The translations under genes and the position numbers were made by a program. Below the pieces are notes generated by a model, which saw nothing but the letters and a program-made list of their open reading frames with translations, ran no database searches and was not told the DNA's origin. From Branchiostoma floridae (Eukaryota > Chordata > Leptocardii > Amphioxiformes > Branchiostomatidae): a DNA stretch of 64,000 nucleotides. Location: assembly GCF_000003815.2 (NCBI RefSeq), contig NW_023365779.1, forward strand, positions 167,788 to 231,787, in the 5' to 3' direction. Numbering within the stretch: position 1 is the stretch's first letter; each line of letters opens with the position of its first letter. This document shows, in pieces, positions 53,495 through 64,000 of this stretch.

Positions 53495-54810
53495 ATTGCC
53501 CTGAAATATTAATGCCCCGCTCGGACGGGCACTGCTCGGACCACAGACTCTGGGCTTCGGGACACGTCTCAACAATTCAGGCCAACAGCAAAACCACTTA
53601 TATCTCTTGCACAAGTGTACGTCAAGTTACCCATATACTTCTTCTACAAGCTTATACAATACAACATAGTACTCAAATGCATAGATTTTGTAAATAGATA
53701 TTTCAGGACAAGTTACCCATAGTTACTTCTTCTACAAGATTAATATACAATAGAAAATAGGACTCAACTACAAAGGTTTTGTTAATGGTCAGATATTTTA
53801 GGCAGTATTCACTACCTTTCATTAGTGGCATTGAGCAAGACCTGATCATCAGCAATTTTTGCATGTAACTTTTGTTGGCATTGAAGGTTTTCATCACAGA
53901 AAAAAAAGTCATGATATCAAAGTTGACAAGAAAAGCAGCTCTACCATCTGTATCATTTACATCTATGTGCCCCATGTGTTTTCTTTTCAGATTTCCACTC
54001 AACTCAAATTACTCCTCCACCATCACACAATTGTTCAGAAGACTTGATGCTTTCATGTGTTAAGAACTCACACTGCCTCTTTAGAAGCTGACAGCAAATT
54101 TGTGTTGTCTTTTCATAGCCCCAATCAAGTCAACTCAACTCAAATTATTGCCCTGAAATATTAATGCCCCGCTCGGACGGGCGATGCTCAGACCACAGAC
54201 TCTGGTTTTCTGGACACGTCTCAACAATTTAGGCCAACAGCAAAATCATGTATCTCCCTTGCACAAGTGTACAAGTTGCCCAAATACTTCCTCTACAAGC
54301 TTATTACAATAGAAATAAAACTAAACTACATAGATTTTGGAAATGGTCAGACATTTCAGGTAACACACACTACCTTTCATTAGTGACATTGAGCATAATC
54401 TATTCATCAGCAATTTTTGCATGTAACTTGATATTTGTTGGCATTGAAGGTTTTCATCACAGGAAAAAAACTAAGTCATGATATCAAAGTTGACAAGAAA
54501 AGCAGCTTTCCCATTTACAACACCTATGTGCCCCATGTGTTTTCTTTTCAGATTTCCACTCAACTCAAATTACTCCTCCACCATCACACAATTGTTCAGA
54601 AGACTTGATGCTTTCATGTGTTAAGAACTCACACTGCCTCTTTAGAAGCTGACAGCAAATTTGTGTTTTCACAGCCCCAATCAACTCAACTCAACGCAAA
54701 TCAATTCTCCACCATCAAACAGTTGTTCAGGAGACTTGAGTCTTTCCTGCGCTCAGAACTCACACTGCCTCTTTAGAAGCTGACAGCAAATTTCAATCAT
54801 TCACACCAGC
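53495..54810. repeat. 652-bp tandem duplication, 2 copies
   Basis: ATTGCCCTGAAATATTAATG begins at 53495 and 54147. Shared downstream order: CCCCGCTCGGACGGGC, CACAGACTCTGG, GACACGTCTCAACAATT, TTGCACAAGTGTAC, CACTACCTTTCATTAGTG, TGTTGGCATTGAAGGTTTTC, AAAGTTGACAAGAAAAGCAG, ATGTGCCCCATGTGTTTTCT. The unit includes a CpG-bearing core that is kept in both copies. Confidence 0.92.
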
Positions 54811-55130
54811 TACAATTGTATGTGCCTACACCCCATGTGTTGTCTTTTTATAGCCCCACTCATCTCATCTCAACTCAACTCAACTCAAATTAATTATCCC
54901 TCATCACACAATTGTTCAACAGACTTGAGGCGTTCCTGCGCTCAGAACTCACACTGCCTCCTCCAAAGCTGACAGCAAATTTAAATCATCCACACCAGCT
55001 ACAATTGTATGTGCCTACACCCCACGTGTTGTCTTTTCATAGCCCCATCAACTCAAATTAATTATCCTTCACCACATGATTGTTCAGACTTGAGGTTTTC
55101 ACACAGCCTCTTCCGAAGCTGACAGCAAAT
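54550..55130. repeat. ~180-bp repeat, about 4 copies, at the 3' side of the duplication
   Basis: CAACTCAAATTA, CCATCACACAATTGTTCAG, AGACTTGA, AGAACTCACACTGCCTCTTT, AGAAGCTGACAGCAAATTT recur near 54560, 54700, 54885 and 55035. The same block also ends the first 652-bp copy (near 53995). Confidence 0.88.
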
Positions 55131-55300
55131 TTAGAGCCTTCCCGGTTTATCCCATTATCTTTCCGCACAGATGCGTTTCCATGGCGATTTACGGCCCTGC
55201 AGAAGATTTCATACGACACGTTCGATATTTCATGTCCCATGGAAAAATAACTTCTGCGCTCCGAGTAGACAAAGCCAGAAGTTATGAGGAATTTGAAGGG
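55131..55300. other. CpG-bearing unique block
   Basis: Includes CATACGACACGTTCGATATT and TTCTGCGCTCCGAGTAGAC. CCGCACAG before ATGCGTTTCC near 55171 resembles an acceptor, but the frame is short. Confidence 0.35.
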
Positions 55301-55309
55301 TTCTAACTT

Positions 55310-55790
55310 CCCGGTGCAATGGCTGAGTGGGTAGAGTGTTTGCCTTGCATTCGGTAATTTGTGAGTTCAATCCCGGCCGAGTCATACCAAAGACTTTAGA
55401 AATGGTACATGCTGCTTTCTCTGCTTAGCACTCAGCACTAATGAGGAAGACTATGGAAGTTAAACACACAGCACTACCAGCGTACCAGCCTCCTGCTGTA
55501 GTGGCTTGCACAAATGTGTGGCCCAAGGGCTACTTGAAATGGGCACCACTCCTAAGGCTAAGGTCACATTTCCACAAGGGGCCCGGCCGGGCAGCTTTCG
55601 GGAACGATACGTAGGATATAAAAGACAACAACAACACAAAACGGACCGAAAATAATTCAACAGCATACATTGTGCATATTTATTGCCATAAACTTAAATT
55701 TTTCGTTTCCGCAAACAGCCTGGCCGGGCCCCGGTTAGGAAATGTGACCTAGGCCTAAGCATCCGCACAGATGTACGGGCAACTCTAACT
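55310..55790 (+). mobile_element. tRNA-derived SINE, copy 2, split by a MITE
   Basis: Same family as 33019: CCGGTGCAATGGCTGAGTGG head, B-box GAGTTCAATCC (55363-55373), CATACCAAAGACTTTAGAAA body. TTCTAACTT flanks both ends (55301-55309, 55791-55799). Body resumes after the MITE with CCTAAGCATCCGCACAG. Removing the 197-bp MITE and one CCTAAG copy leaves about 280 bp, close to the 289 bp of the other copy. Confidence 0.88.
55557..55753. mobile_element. GC-ended MITE nested in the SINE
   Basis: Ends CTAAGGTCACATTTCC and GGAAATGTGACCTAG, with inner GGGGCCCGGCCGGGC and GCCTGGCCGGGCCCCG also inverted. CCTAAG occurs on both sides (55551-55556, 55754-55759) as the likely target duplication. 197 bp, AT-rich centre, no coding. 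The superfamily is unclear because the exact duplication length is ambiguous. Confidence 0.82.
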
Positions 55791-55799
55791 TTCTAACTT

Positions 55800-55945
55800 T
55801 GCTCCCGGCGTTTTCGCTCGAACGAGAGCCATCAGAGTTGTCGGAGCGGGGAAACGGGGCGATATTGACCTGGCTGTTTGTGGCCCATCAGTCATAAGAA
55901 CCGGCCGGCCGTGCAAGAGAACAGGACAAACCCCATCTGGCCACT
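55800..55945. other. CpG-dense unique block
   Basis: Includes CTCCCGGCGTTTTCGCTCGA, GGAGCGGGGAAACGGGGCGA and ACCGGCCGGCCGTGC. Together with 55131-55300 it may be one island split by the SINE insertion. Confidence 0.4.
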
Positions 55946-55949
55946 TACA

Positions 55950-57885
55950 TGGTAAATCAAATTATGCTGAGGATTCATCATAACCTGGCAGGGGAACTTA
56001 TTGGCTGTCAGCAGACTGAAGTGTGTGAAGCTTAAGCAAAAAAAGAAAATAAAAAGTCTGTCTCAGATTCAAGCTTGGAACAGACACTTGTAACCCGTAT
56101 TGGTTATCATGGCAGTAGAATGACATGAATCAAATTATGCCCCGGATTCATCATAACCAGACAGGGGAACTTATCGACTGCCCAAGCGCGTTGAAGGGGT
56201 GTGAGGCTTGAGAGCTAAAGACAATGATAAAGTATGTCTTAAGTTTAAGCTTGGAACTATTGTTGCAGCCCGTCCTGGTTATCATGGCCCAAGAATGACA
56301 TAAATCAAATTATGCCACAGATCCATCAAAAGCAGAAGGGGAACTTATGAGCTGTTCATCCTTTAGACTGGAGGGGTGTGAGCATGAGCTTAAAAACAAG
56401 CATGTCTCAGATTAAAGTTTTAGAAACAGACACTAGCGACCCATGTTGTTTATCATGGCCCTGGTGTTACATAAACCAAATTATGCCTCAGATTTATCAT
56501 AACCAGACAGTGGAACTTATTGGCTGTCAGTACTTTGGAGAGTATAATGCTTGAAAGCTTGAGAAAAAAAGTCTCAGATTGAAGCTTGGAACAGACACTT
56601 GTAACCCGTATTGGTTATCATGGCCCAGGAATGACATAAGTCAAATTATGCCTCGGATTCATCATAACCAGACAGGGGAACTTATCGACTGCCCAAGCGC
56701 TCGGAAGGGGTGTGACACTTTGGAGCTAAAGCTAAAGAAAATGATAATAAAAGTATGCCTAAGACTTAAGCTTGGAACTCTTGCAACCACAGGTTTGACA
56801 TAATTCAAATTATGCCACAGATTCATCATAACCAGGCAGGGGAACTTATCGACTGCCCAAGCGCGTTGAAGGGGTGTGAGGCTTGAGAGCTAGAGCTAAA
56901 AAAATGATAAAGTATATGTAAGATTTAAGCTTGGAACTCTTGTTGCAGCCCGTCCTGGTTATCATGGCCAGGGAACGACATAAACCAAATTATGCCACGG
57001 ATTCATCATAACCTGGCAGGGGAACTTATTGGCTGTCAGCAGACTGAAGTGTGTGAAGCTTAAGCTAAAAAAGAAAATAAAAAGTCTGTCTCATATCCAA
57101 GCTTGGAATAGACAATTGCAGCCATCTGGCCACTTACATGTTAAATCAAATTATGCCTCAGATTCATCATAACCGGACAGGGGAACTTATCGACTGCCCA
57201 AGTGCTTTGAAGGGGTGCGATGCTTGAGAGTTAGAGCTAAAAAAATGATAAAGTATGTGTAAGATTTAAGCTTGGAACTCTTGTAGCCCGTCCTGGTTAC
57301 CATGGCCAGGGAAGGACATAAATCAAATTATGCCTCATATTCATCAGAACAAGACAGGGGAAATTATTGGCTGTCAGTACTTTGGAGAGTATAATGCTTG
57401 AAAGCTTGAGAAAAAAAAGTCTCAGATTGAAGCTTGGAACAGACACTTGTAACCCGTATTGGTTACCGTGGCCCAGGAATGACATAGATCAAATTACGCC
57501 TCAGATTCATCATAACCTGGCAGGGGAACTTATCGACTGCCCAAGTGCTTTGAAGGGGTGTGACACTTTGGAGCTAAAGCTAAAGAAAATGATAATAAAA
57601 GTATGCCTAAGACTTAAGCTTGGAACTCTTGCAACCACAGGTTTGACATAATTCAAATTATGCCTCAGATTCATCCTAACCTGGCAGGGGAACTTATCGA
57701 CTGCCCAGGCGCTCAGAAGGGGTGTGACGTTTCAAAGCTTGATAAACAAAGTCAATGTCTCAGATTCAAGCTTGGAACAGACAGTTGCGACCTGTATTGG
57801 TAATATCATGGCCCAGGTGTAACATAGATCAAATTACGCTTTTGATCCACCATGAGCAGACAGGGAAACTTATCGGCATGCTTTA
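55950..57885. repeat. ~170-bp satellite, about 11 copies, with 848-bp higher-order repeat
   Basis: Blocks: AAATCAAATTATGCCTCAGA, TTCATCATAACCAGACAGGG, GAACTTATCGACTGCCCAAG, GGGGTGTGA, TTAAGCTTGGAACTCTTG, CCCGTATTGGTTATCATGGC. GAACTTATTGGCTGTCAG and ...CGACTGCCC monomer types are interleaved. Marker TTGCAACCACAGGTTTGACA lies at 56781 and 57629 (848 bp apart), and GGCTGTCAGTACTTTGGAGA at about 56522 and 57369 (847 bp). The near-identical frames at 56579 and 57367 result from this. Confidence 0.92.
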
Positions 57886-57989
57886 GAGGCATGACAGCTA
57901 ACACAGCTAGACTTTGTGTGGGACCAAGCAGGAAATACAAACCTTTCGTTAACACTAACAAATTTAATCATATTACGTCAAAGCTCCTT

Positions 57990-58278
57990 CGAACAGTGAG
58001 TGGCATCATGTTGGTATAAAGGTTAGGGTTAATGGCTCAGAACCCAGAGGTCCTGGGTTTGAACCCTGACATGCCACTTATGTTATGTCTTTGGGAAAGG
58101 AACTTCACACGACTTTCCTCACTCCACAAAGGAGTAAAAATGGATACCTGACTTCAGTTGGGGAGGTAAAAGGCAGGGGAAGGAGAGGGATGGGCTCTGC
58201 CTTCCAACACCGTGTCCTAGACACAGTGGATAACAACCCACTGCCCCTATAAGGTCTTCATCAATATCATCATCTTTT
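57990..58278 (+). mobile_element. tRNA-derived SINE of a third family
   Basis: Head GAGTGGCATCATGTTGGTAT with A-box-like GGTATAAAGGTTAGGG and B-box GGGTTTGAACCC (about 58055). Body blocks TTTGGGAAAGGAACTTCACA, CGACTTTCCTCACTCCAC, AAAAATGGATACCTGACTTC, CCGTGTCCTAGACACAGTGG, and a CATCAATATCATCATC tail. The conserved middle is of the kind shared by invertebrate SINEs. Target duplication not resolved. Confidence 0.82.
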
Positions 58279-59350
58279 TTATTTTTTTTATTTCATTCGC
58301 ATTCGTTTTTTGAGCATTGGACAAGAAGCTCACAATGAGCTTATGGAGGTCTTCTGCTCTGTATTACATACAATGACAATCAAAAGTAACAAAATTGAGA
58401 TTAATAATAATAATAACGAAACGTATAACTTAGGTGACATGAACATAAACGTCATTTTGCAACATAAGAATAACATAAATACTAACGACAAAAACGGGCT
58501 AAAGCGCATACAAGGCTGGCATTACCAATCAATTTCAAATCAGATTAAGTAAATCTTCCGGTCATTTTGATAAAATTGAAAACATAGTCAAAGATGTTAC
58601 AATTTATCGAGTGTGGGAGGAAAGGGCTGCCCATAGTGAGAAGGGTGCATAAAGTATTGTCAGATGAGTTAAGAGTAATTCTTCTAGGTTTAAACGGGAT
58701 ATGGAGTGCAACATATGATCATCATCTTTGCAGTGCTGGCACTGAGGCGGACCTTCCGTAGTCGATTGTTCCTCAAGACCACCTCACCAATCTGAGGTGG
58801 GGTACAACGCTCCCCAGGCAGAGGTGTTATATCTTCATGAAAAAGCTGCCAAGAGCAAAAGACCTGGCCTAGAACTGCCCTGAATTGAGATGAACAAACC
58901 TTAGGGAGATCTTAGGTCAAAGTAAGTTTTCCTCCAAACTGGGAACCATCTTCCATAGCCAGTGGTACCAATGGTACCCAGACTGCCTGCTACATCACAG
59001 ACGGTAGTACCCCAAATTCTGCCTAACTCCATTTCTCCCAACTACACAGTCTGCCTAACTCTGTGACCACAGTCTGGGTGCTTCGGCCTCCCTAACTCTG
59101 AGACAACCCTCCTCCTCCTCGTCAAAGTTCTGCCATCTTTAATCACAACGCTACTTCTTAAGACTGTGAGACATTCCTTGACCTTGTACCCAAGACAAAT
59201 CAGCTGCCAAGATTACATCCACGCTAAGGAGCCTTCAAGGCCAAGTTAATGCCGGCTTCCCAGGAAAACAAATTTGTCTCCTTTAACAGATGATAAAGGA
59301 AACCGTTTCTCCTGCTCCATAAATTACCACAACCTGAAGTCAAGGCTACG
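58279..59350. other. no gene recognised
   Basis: AT-rich to 58720, then mixed. An 8-bp hairpin, CCACCTCA-CCAATC-TGAGGTGG, lies at 58779-58800. The 80-codon frame at 58310 is asparagine-rich and unconvincing. Confidence 0.4.
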
Positions 59351-59358
59351 CTCATTTG

Positions 59359-59724
59359 CAGGGTTGTAGCCAGCACCTGTCCTTCAGTCCTTTGAAGGAA
59401 TTTTGCAGCTGGGGACTGAAAAAAGTTTCCCCCATTCCGTCCCCTGGGACAGACAAAAATTGATATGTAAAGACATAAAAAAACTGAAACCCATGTGTTC
59501 TTCTTCACCAGAACAGATGCCATAATTGAACAGCTTAGTTTACAAGCAAAATTTGCACCTCAAAATGCAGGAAATAATGTTTCAGGGGGTCTTGATTTAA
59601 AAATTTTCTGGGACCCAGACCCCTAGAAATGACGCCCTACGTCACACCATGCCTTCGGTGCTCGATAGGATTCCCATTCAAAATCAAGGGGACTGAAAAT
59701 GATTTCAGGCTGGCTACAACCCTG
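59359..59724 (-). mobile_element. hAT-type MITE, copy 2, inverted
   Basis: Same element as 51901 in the opposite orientation: ends CAGGGTTGTAGCCAGC and GGCTACAACCCTG, flanked by CTCATTTG on both sides (59351-59358, 59725-59732). 366 bp against 365 bp, with limited point differences. The two copies with different exact 8-bp duplications prove independent insertion. Confidence 0.94.
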
Positions 59725-59732
59725 CTCATTTG

Positions 59733-60980
59733 TCTCATTCGATTCTTACATTTACAAAGTAGGTCAAGTTTATGGTAGCATTTGTTTGTAAAATCATATC
59801 AATGTTATTTGTTGCTTCTCGGATCAACCTCTACATTGTTTAAAAAAAAAAAAAGTCCTGAGAAAACCTGATACAGATTTTGCTATCAAAAACCTGTGAA
59901 TAATGCAATAATTCAGAGCCACATACACATAATTCCAGTCTAAAAACAATGCTTTTTATTCAGAATATTAGTAAAAAATGAAAAGAAGCGATCCATTGCA
60001 TGAGATGTGCCATTAAACTGCTCAGGCTGTTCTTTTTTTGTTATTTAAGCCATGTATCTTTACCTCAGACCTTTAGAAAAAACTATTTCCATTTTTTTCG
60101 ACCTGACCGTCAAACAAATTTGGTGTGGCCTGTTACGTATGTACATTTTTCTGAAGGAACAGCATAACTCAAGAACACCTAGATGGATAGTCTTGACTTT
60201 GACTTTATTTCGATCCACAGTTAGGACCACAGATCTAGATGGGACCTGAAAATGGCTAGATTTTTGCCCTCTAGCAGTTTGTTACGGTACTGCAGCAGAA
60301 TTTCCCATTTTGATATCTCGAGTTCTAGAAGTAAAACTTTGTTTCATAGTCATCATCCAGTTCAGCAATTTTAGACTATCTGAAAACCAATCTTGATTCA
60401 TCTTAAAACAGTTAATGAGAAAACCTCTTTCTTTCCGTAAAACAGACAGGAAGACAATTTGCAAAACTATCATAAGATTGGACAGCCTGTAATCTGATAC
60501 CTAGAGAAGTAATTTGATCTGTTCTGTTGATCCGTTTGTGGATCTGACCTGAATTCTGTTGCCAAACTGATGATATTCGATTAACACAAGGGGAAGTGAC
60601 AAGGCAGAGAGCTGGAAGAAAGCTGAGCAGTTACTAGTCAATATTCCACATCCCCCACCCTGGTCATGATGTCTTCTGTACCAGACATGGGGAGAATGGG
60701 TGAATAGTCTGTGTGGGGCTTTACTATGGTCAACGTACAATTGGGATATTCCATATAATTTTGCCTCCTGTCTCAGGCAGCTGCTGCAGGTGTGCTGTTT
60801 TTTACGCACGCTGAGAAAGTTTTGTCTGCTTTAAATTAGCACTGGGGTCTTGGTACAACATGGCAGTACAGTAGAAGCCGTTTAATTGCACACCCCATTT
60901 GCAAGCATATTTTGTGCAATTATCCAGGTGATGCGAAGGTATTAAGCTGGAACGCACCACCACGGGATTTGGGATTCTGT
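59733..60980. other. no gene recognised
   Basis: AT-rich DNA. CAGTAGAAGCCGTTTAATTG near 60868 resembles a pogo/Tigger-type end, but no partner end was found. GCAGCAGAATTTC...TTTTGATATCT at about 60292 recurs at 61371, suggesting an old dispersed repeat. Confidence 0.35.
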
Positions 60981-61072
60981 GTGCGCATGGCTGCAGAGTG
61001 TGCGCGTGGCTGCAGAGTGTGCGCGTGTCTGCAGAGTGTGCGCGTGGCTGCAGAGTGTGTGCGTGGCTGCAG
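60981..61072. repeat. 19-bp minisatellite, 5 copies
   Basis: GTGCGCGTGGCTGCAGAGT units; CTGCAG starts at 60991, 61010, 61029, 61048 and 61067. Confidence 0.95.
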
Positions 61073-61645
61073 ATAAATATAGGTGATTGATTTATTGATT
61101 AATTGATTAACTAGTTAATTGATTACTTTTAGGCATACTTATTTATCTGGAAACAAGGGACATTAGTTTGAGCCCTCTAGCCCTAGTGGCCGGCTGCTGC
61201 CCTCGGGGAGGGGGTCATTAACCTCAGCCAGCAAGAGATTGTGTAAACACAGGTTAGATTGGCCCAACACCGAGTCATCTATGCTTGATTCTGCATGTGC
61301 AATGAGGCCGGCAAAAAGCTTAAATTACTTTTTTCAAATTTTGCACCTTCTGGCAGCTGGCCTGGATATTGCAGCAGAATTTCTGGTCTTGATATCTGAT
61401 ATTCTCTCTCAAGATGCTATGGTTCATTACTGTACTTTTAATTGTACATTTTATGTCATCTTCTTGAAGAATAAAAGCTGGTCCCGACTTTTCAGAGGAA
61501 GAAGCTCTTTCGTGTGAGAACCCACCAAGTACCTTGGTGCGGCTGTAGGAGCGATTCATGTCTGCACCAGAATGAGGCACAACTTCTCCTATCGATTCTG
61601 GCTCAAAGTCACAGTTATGGACTAAAGGGCCGGGGTCACCTTTAC
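61073..61645. other. no gene recognised
   Basis: 61080-61130 is ATTGATTAATTGATTAAC-type simple sequence. No reliable frame in the rest. Confidence 0.4.
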
Positions 61646-61649
61646 AATA

Positions 61650-62205
61650 AAGCTGCGCCACTGCATCAAACCCTCCAATCTAACAAATGGACATCCATCC
61701 TTACCGGATATGTTGGGCCAGTCTAGTTCAACATGATGGTTCACAGACTTGGTACACAAAACAACTGCATCAAACCTTCCAATCTAACAAATGGACATTC
61801 ATCCTTACCGGATATGTCGGGCCAGACTAGTTCAACATGCCGGTTCTCAGACCACTGCATCAAAACCACTGCATCAAACCCTCCAATCTAACAAATGGAC
61901 ATCCATCCTTACCGGATATGTCGGGCCAGACTAGCTCAGTACGTCGTTTCACAGACTTGGAAAACAAAACAACTGCATCAAACCCTCCAATATAACAAAT
62001 GGACATCCATCTTGCTTGCTTTGGCTGGGCTAGTTCAACATGTTGGTTCTTAATCTTAGACTTTCAAAACAAAAACTTTCAAACCTTAGAAAAAAAACTT
62101 TCGCACCACTACATCAAACCTCACAGATTTAACAAATTGACATCCATCCTTCCTGGATATCTTGGGCCGGACCAGCTCAATATTTTGCTTCTCATATTTT
62201 GAAAA
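61650..62205. repeat. ~110-bp degenerate repeat, about 5 copies
   Basis: Blocks: CACTGCATCAAACCCTCCAA, TCTAACAAATGGACATCCAT, CCTTACCGGATATGTCGGGC, CAGACTAGTTCAACATG. Later copies (61980-62205) are more diverged. Confidence 0.9.
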
Positions 62206-62415
62206 TATTCTGAAAAACTATGCGTTAGTATAACCAAACTGATCCTCGCAATGAAGCTGTATCCTGGAATCATCTAAAGGCTATCTTAGGCCGCTGGGCC
62301 ATCTTAATTTGTTGGTTCTTAACTTTTAAAAATGGGAACTCAAAGAATATGAGTAAAACAAGTGAGAACCTGACTTAGAGATATATTGTATGCTTTTGCA
62401 CATCTGTCTATACTC
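62206..62415. other. single-copy AT-rich stretch
   Basis: No gene or repeat recognised. Confidence 0.35.
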
Positions 62416-62419
62416 AGTC

Positions 62420-63690
62420 TATTGCTTGTAATTGAATAGACTGACAGTAGTATAGTTGTCATAGTTTGTATAGTCTGACTGACAGTAGTATAGTTGTCAT
62501 AGTTTGTATAGTCTGACAGTAGTATAGTTGTCATAGTTTGTATAGTCTGACAGTAGTATAGTTGTCATAGTTTGCATAGTCTGACAGTAGTATAGTGGTC
62601 ATAGTTTGTATAGTCTGACAGTAGTATAGCTGTCATGGTTTGTATAGTCTGACAGTAGTATAGTTGTCATAGCTTGTATAGTCTGACAGTAGTATAGCTG
62701 TCATAGTTTGTATAGTCTGACAGTAGTATAGCTGTCATAGTTTGTATAGTCTGACAGTAGTATAGCTGTCATAGTTTGTATAGTCTGACAGTAGTATAGC
62801 TGTCATGGTTTGTATAGTCTGACAGTAGTATAGTTGTCATAGCTTGTATAGTTGTCATAGTTTGTATAGTCTGACAGTAGTATAGTTGTCATAGTTTGTA
62901 TAGTCTGATAGTAGTATAGTTGTCATAGTTTGTATAGTCTGACAGTAGTATAGTTGTCATAGTTTGTATAGTCTGACAGTAGTATAGCTGTCATAGTTTG
63001 CATAGTCTGACAGTAGTATAGCTGTCATAGCTTGTATAGTCTGACAGTAGTATAGTTGTCATAGTTTGTATAGTCTGACAGTAGTATAGTTGTCATAGCT
63101 TGTATAGTCTGACAGTAGTATAGTTGTCATAGCTTGTATAGTTGTCATAGTTTGTATAGTCTGACAGTAGTATAGTTGTCATAGCTTGTATAGTTGTCAT
63201 AGTTTGTATAGTCTGACAGTAGTATAGTTGTCATAGTTTGTATAGTCTGATAGTAGTATAGTTGTCATAGTTTGTATAGTCTGACAGTAGTATAGTTGTC
63301 ATAGTTTGCATAGTCTGACAGTAGTATAGTTGTCATAGTTTATATAGTCTGACAGTAGTATAGTTGTCATAGTTTGTATAGTCTGACTGACAGTAGTATA
63401 GTTGTCATAGTTTGTATAGTCTGACAGTAGTACAGTTGTCATAGTTTGCATAGTCTGACAGTAGTACAGTTGTCATAGCTTGTATAGTCTGACTGACAGT
63501 AGTATAGTTGTCATAGTTTGTATAGTCTGACAGTAGTACAGTTGTCATAGTTTGCATAGTCTGACAGTAGTACAGTTGTCATAGTTTGTATAGTCTGACT
63601 GACAGTAGTATAGTTGTCATAGTTTGCATAGTCTGACAGTAGTCTAGCTGACATAGTTTGCACAGACTGACGGATAGACAGCTGACATAG
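62420..63690. repeat. 34-bp minisatellite, about 36 copies
   Basis: Units read TGACAGTAGTATAGTTGTCA, TAGTTTGTATAGTC. Local variants duplicate TGAC (TCTGACTGACAG) or the GTATAGTTGTCATAGCTT segment. Length variants make frames shift. The antisense TMTTILLSDYTNYDN-type frames are artefacts. Confidence 0.95.
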
Positions 63691-64000
63691 CTTACACAGA
63701 CAGACATACAGATATCTGTCATAGTATGCACAGACTGACGGTAGGACAGCTGCCATAGTATGAATAGACGGACAGTTGGATAGCTGCCATACTTTGGATA
63801 GCCTGACAGAACTCCAGAAGTTATAGATGGCATTTTCTGACTGTTGTTAGGTGGGCAGAACTTGTCCAAACTGACGGAAATTTAGAAAACATAGTACGTG
63901 TAGACTGACTGACGAAAGGAAGGTAGCCTGAGATGGTATTTGCCGACAGTCTTACACATGATATAGCATAAACAGTCTGACGGAAGTTCACTAGTCTTAG
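63691..64000. repeat. diverged edge of the 34-bp array
   Basis: Looser AGACTGACGG, ACAGCTGACATAG-type units continue to the end of the window at changing spacing. Confidence 0.6.

Noticed and set aside
57367-57651. 94-codon frame and its twin at 56579 as paralogous genes
   Set aside because: They are the same phase of an 848-bp higher-order satellite repeat.
60868-60900. pogo/Tigger element
   Set aside because: One end resembles such a TIR, but no matching inverted end or TA duplication was found nearby.

Overview
The window is animal nuclear DNA, and amphioxus (Branchiostoma) is the best guess. The grounds are spliceosomal-type signals, non-LTR retrotransposon ends, tRNA-derived SINEs, many short inverted-repeat transposons and very dense tandem repeats. 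The genus comes from recognising the repeat style, above all the SINE with a tRNA-Ala-like head and a (TTGACT)-like tail at 33019 and 55310; it is not proven here. I see no complete protein-coding gene, no tRNA or rRNA gene and no CRISPR array. Nearly all long open frames are by-products of tandem repeats. Three 100-N assembly gaps lie at 13873-13972, 26886-26985 and 36922-37021.

Layout. 1-2000: a possible last exon (150-264), a 48-bp array, an isolated perfect RFX X-box (792-805) and 131-bp and 164-bp repeats. 2260-7710: 26/29-bp array, hairpin, MITE, degenerate ~180-bp satellite with an internal 21-bp VNTR, and a large 37-bp palindrome-bearing array. 8340-12650: tandemly amplified tRNA-derived unit, a LINE end, several small arrays and a CpG-bearing block with an X-box cluster. 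13360-18600: 115-bp satellite, 48-bp array, ~170-bp repeats and a 75-bp repeat with zinc-finger-linker-like cores. 19140-23400: a 49-bp array open in all three forward frames, a DR1 nuclear-receptor site and a 34-bp array. 24030-32900: an old LINE fragment, degenerate repeats and a Harbinger-like MITE. 32820-34560: one ~195-bp tandem family hit by three different transposons, with uninterrupted sister copies that define the insertion sites. 34630-42990: 140-bp array, a possible retroelement ORF, TG tracts, 46-bp, 164-bp and 56-bp arrays. 43000-44980: a short LINE insertion and three MITEs. 45545-50660: a tRNA-like array and many 110-185-bp repeats. 51900-59730: a pair of hAT-type MITEs with 8-bp target duplications, a CCATGG-rich minisatellite, a 652-bp duplication, a SINE carrying a nested MITE, a ~170-bp array with 848-bp higher-order structure and another SINE. 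60980-64000: 19-bp, ~110-bp and 34-bp arrays.

Between the arrays lie short (about 100-500 bp), non-repetitive, CpG-containing blocks, roughly one every 2-4 kb. Some carry good transcription-factor sites (X-box, DR1, E2F-like). My inference is a gene-poor or intronic region with scattered cis-regulatory elements embedded in fast-changing tandem repeats. The best-supported content is the transposon biology: several insertions have exact target-site duplications, and three also have a sequence-level view of the empty site.
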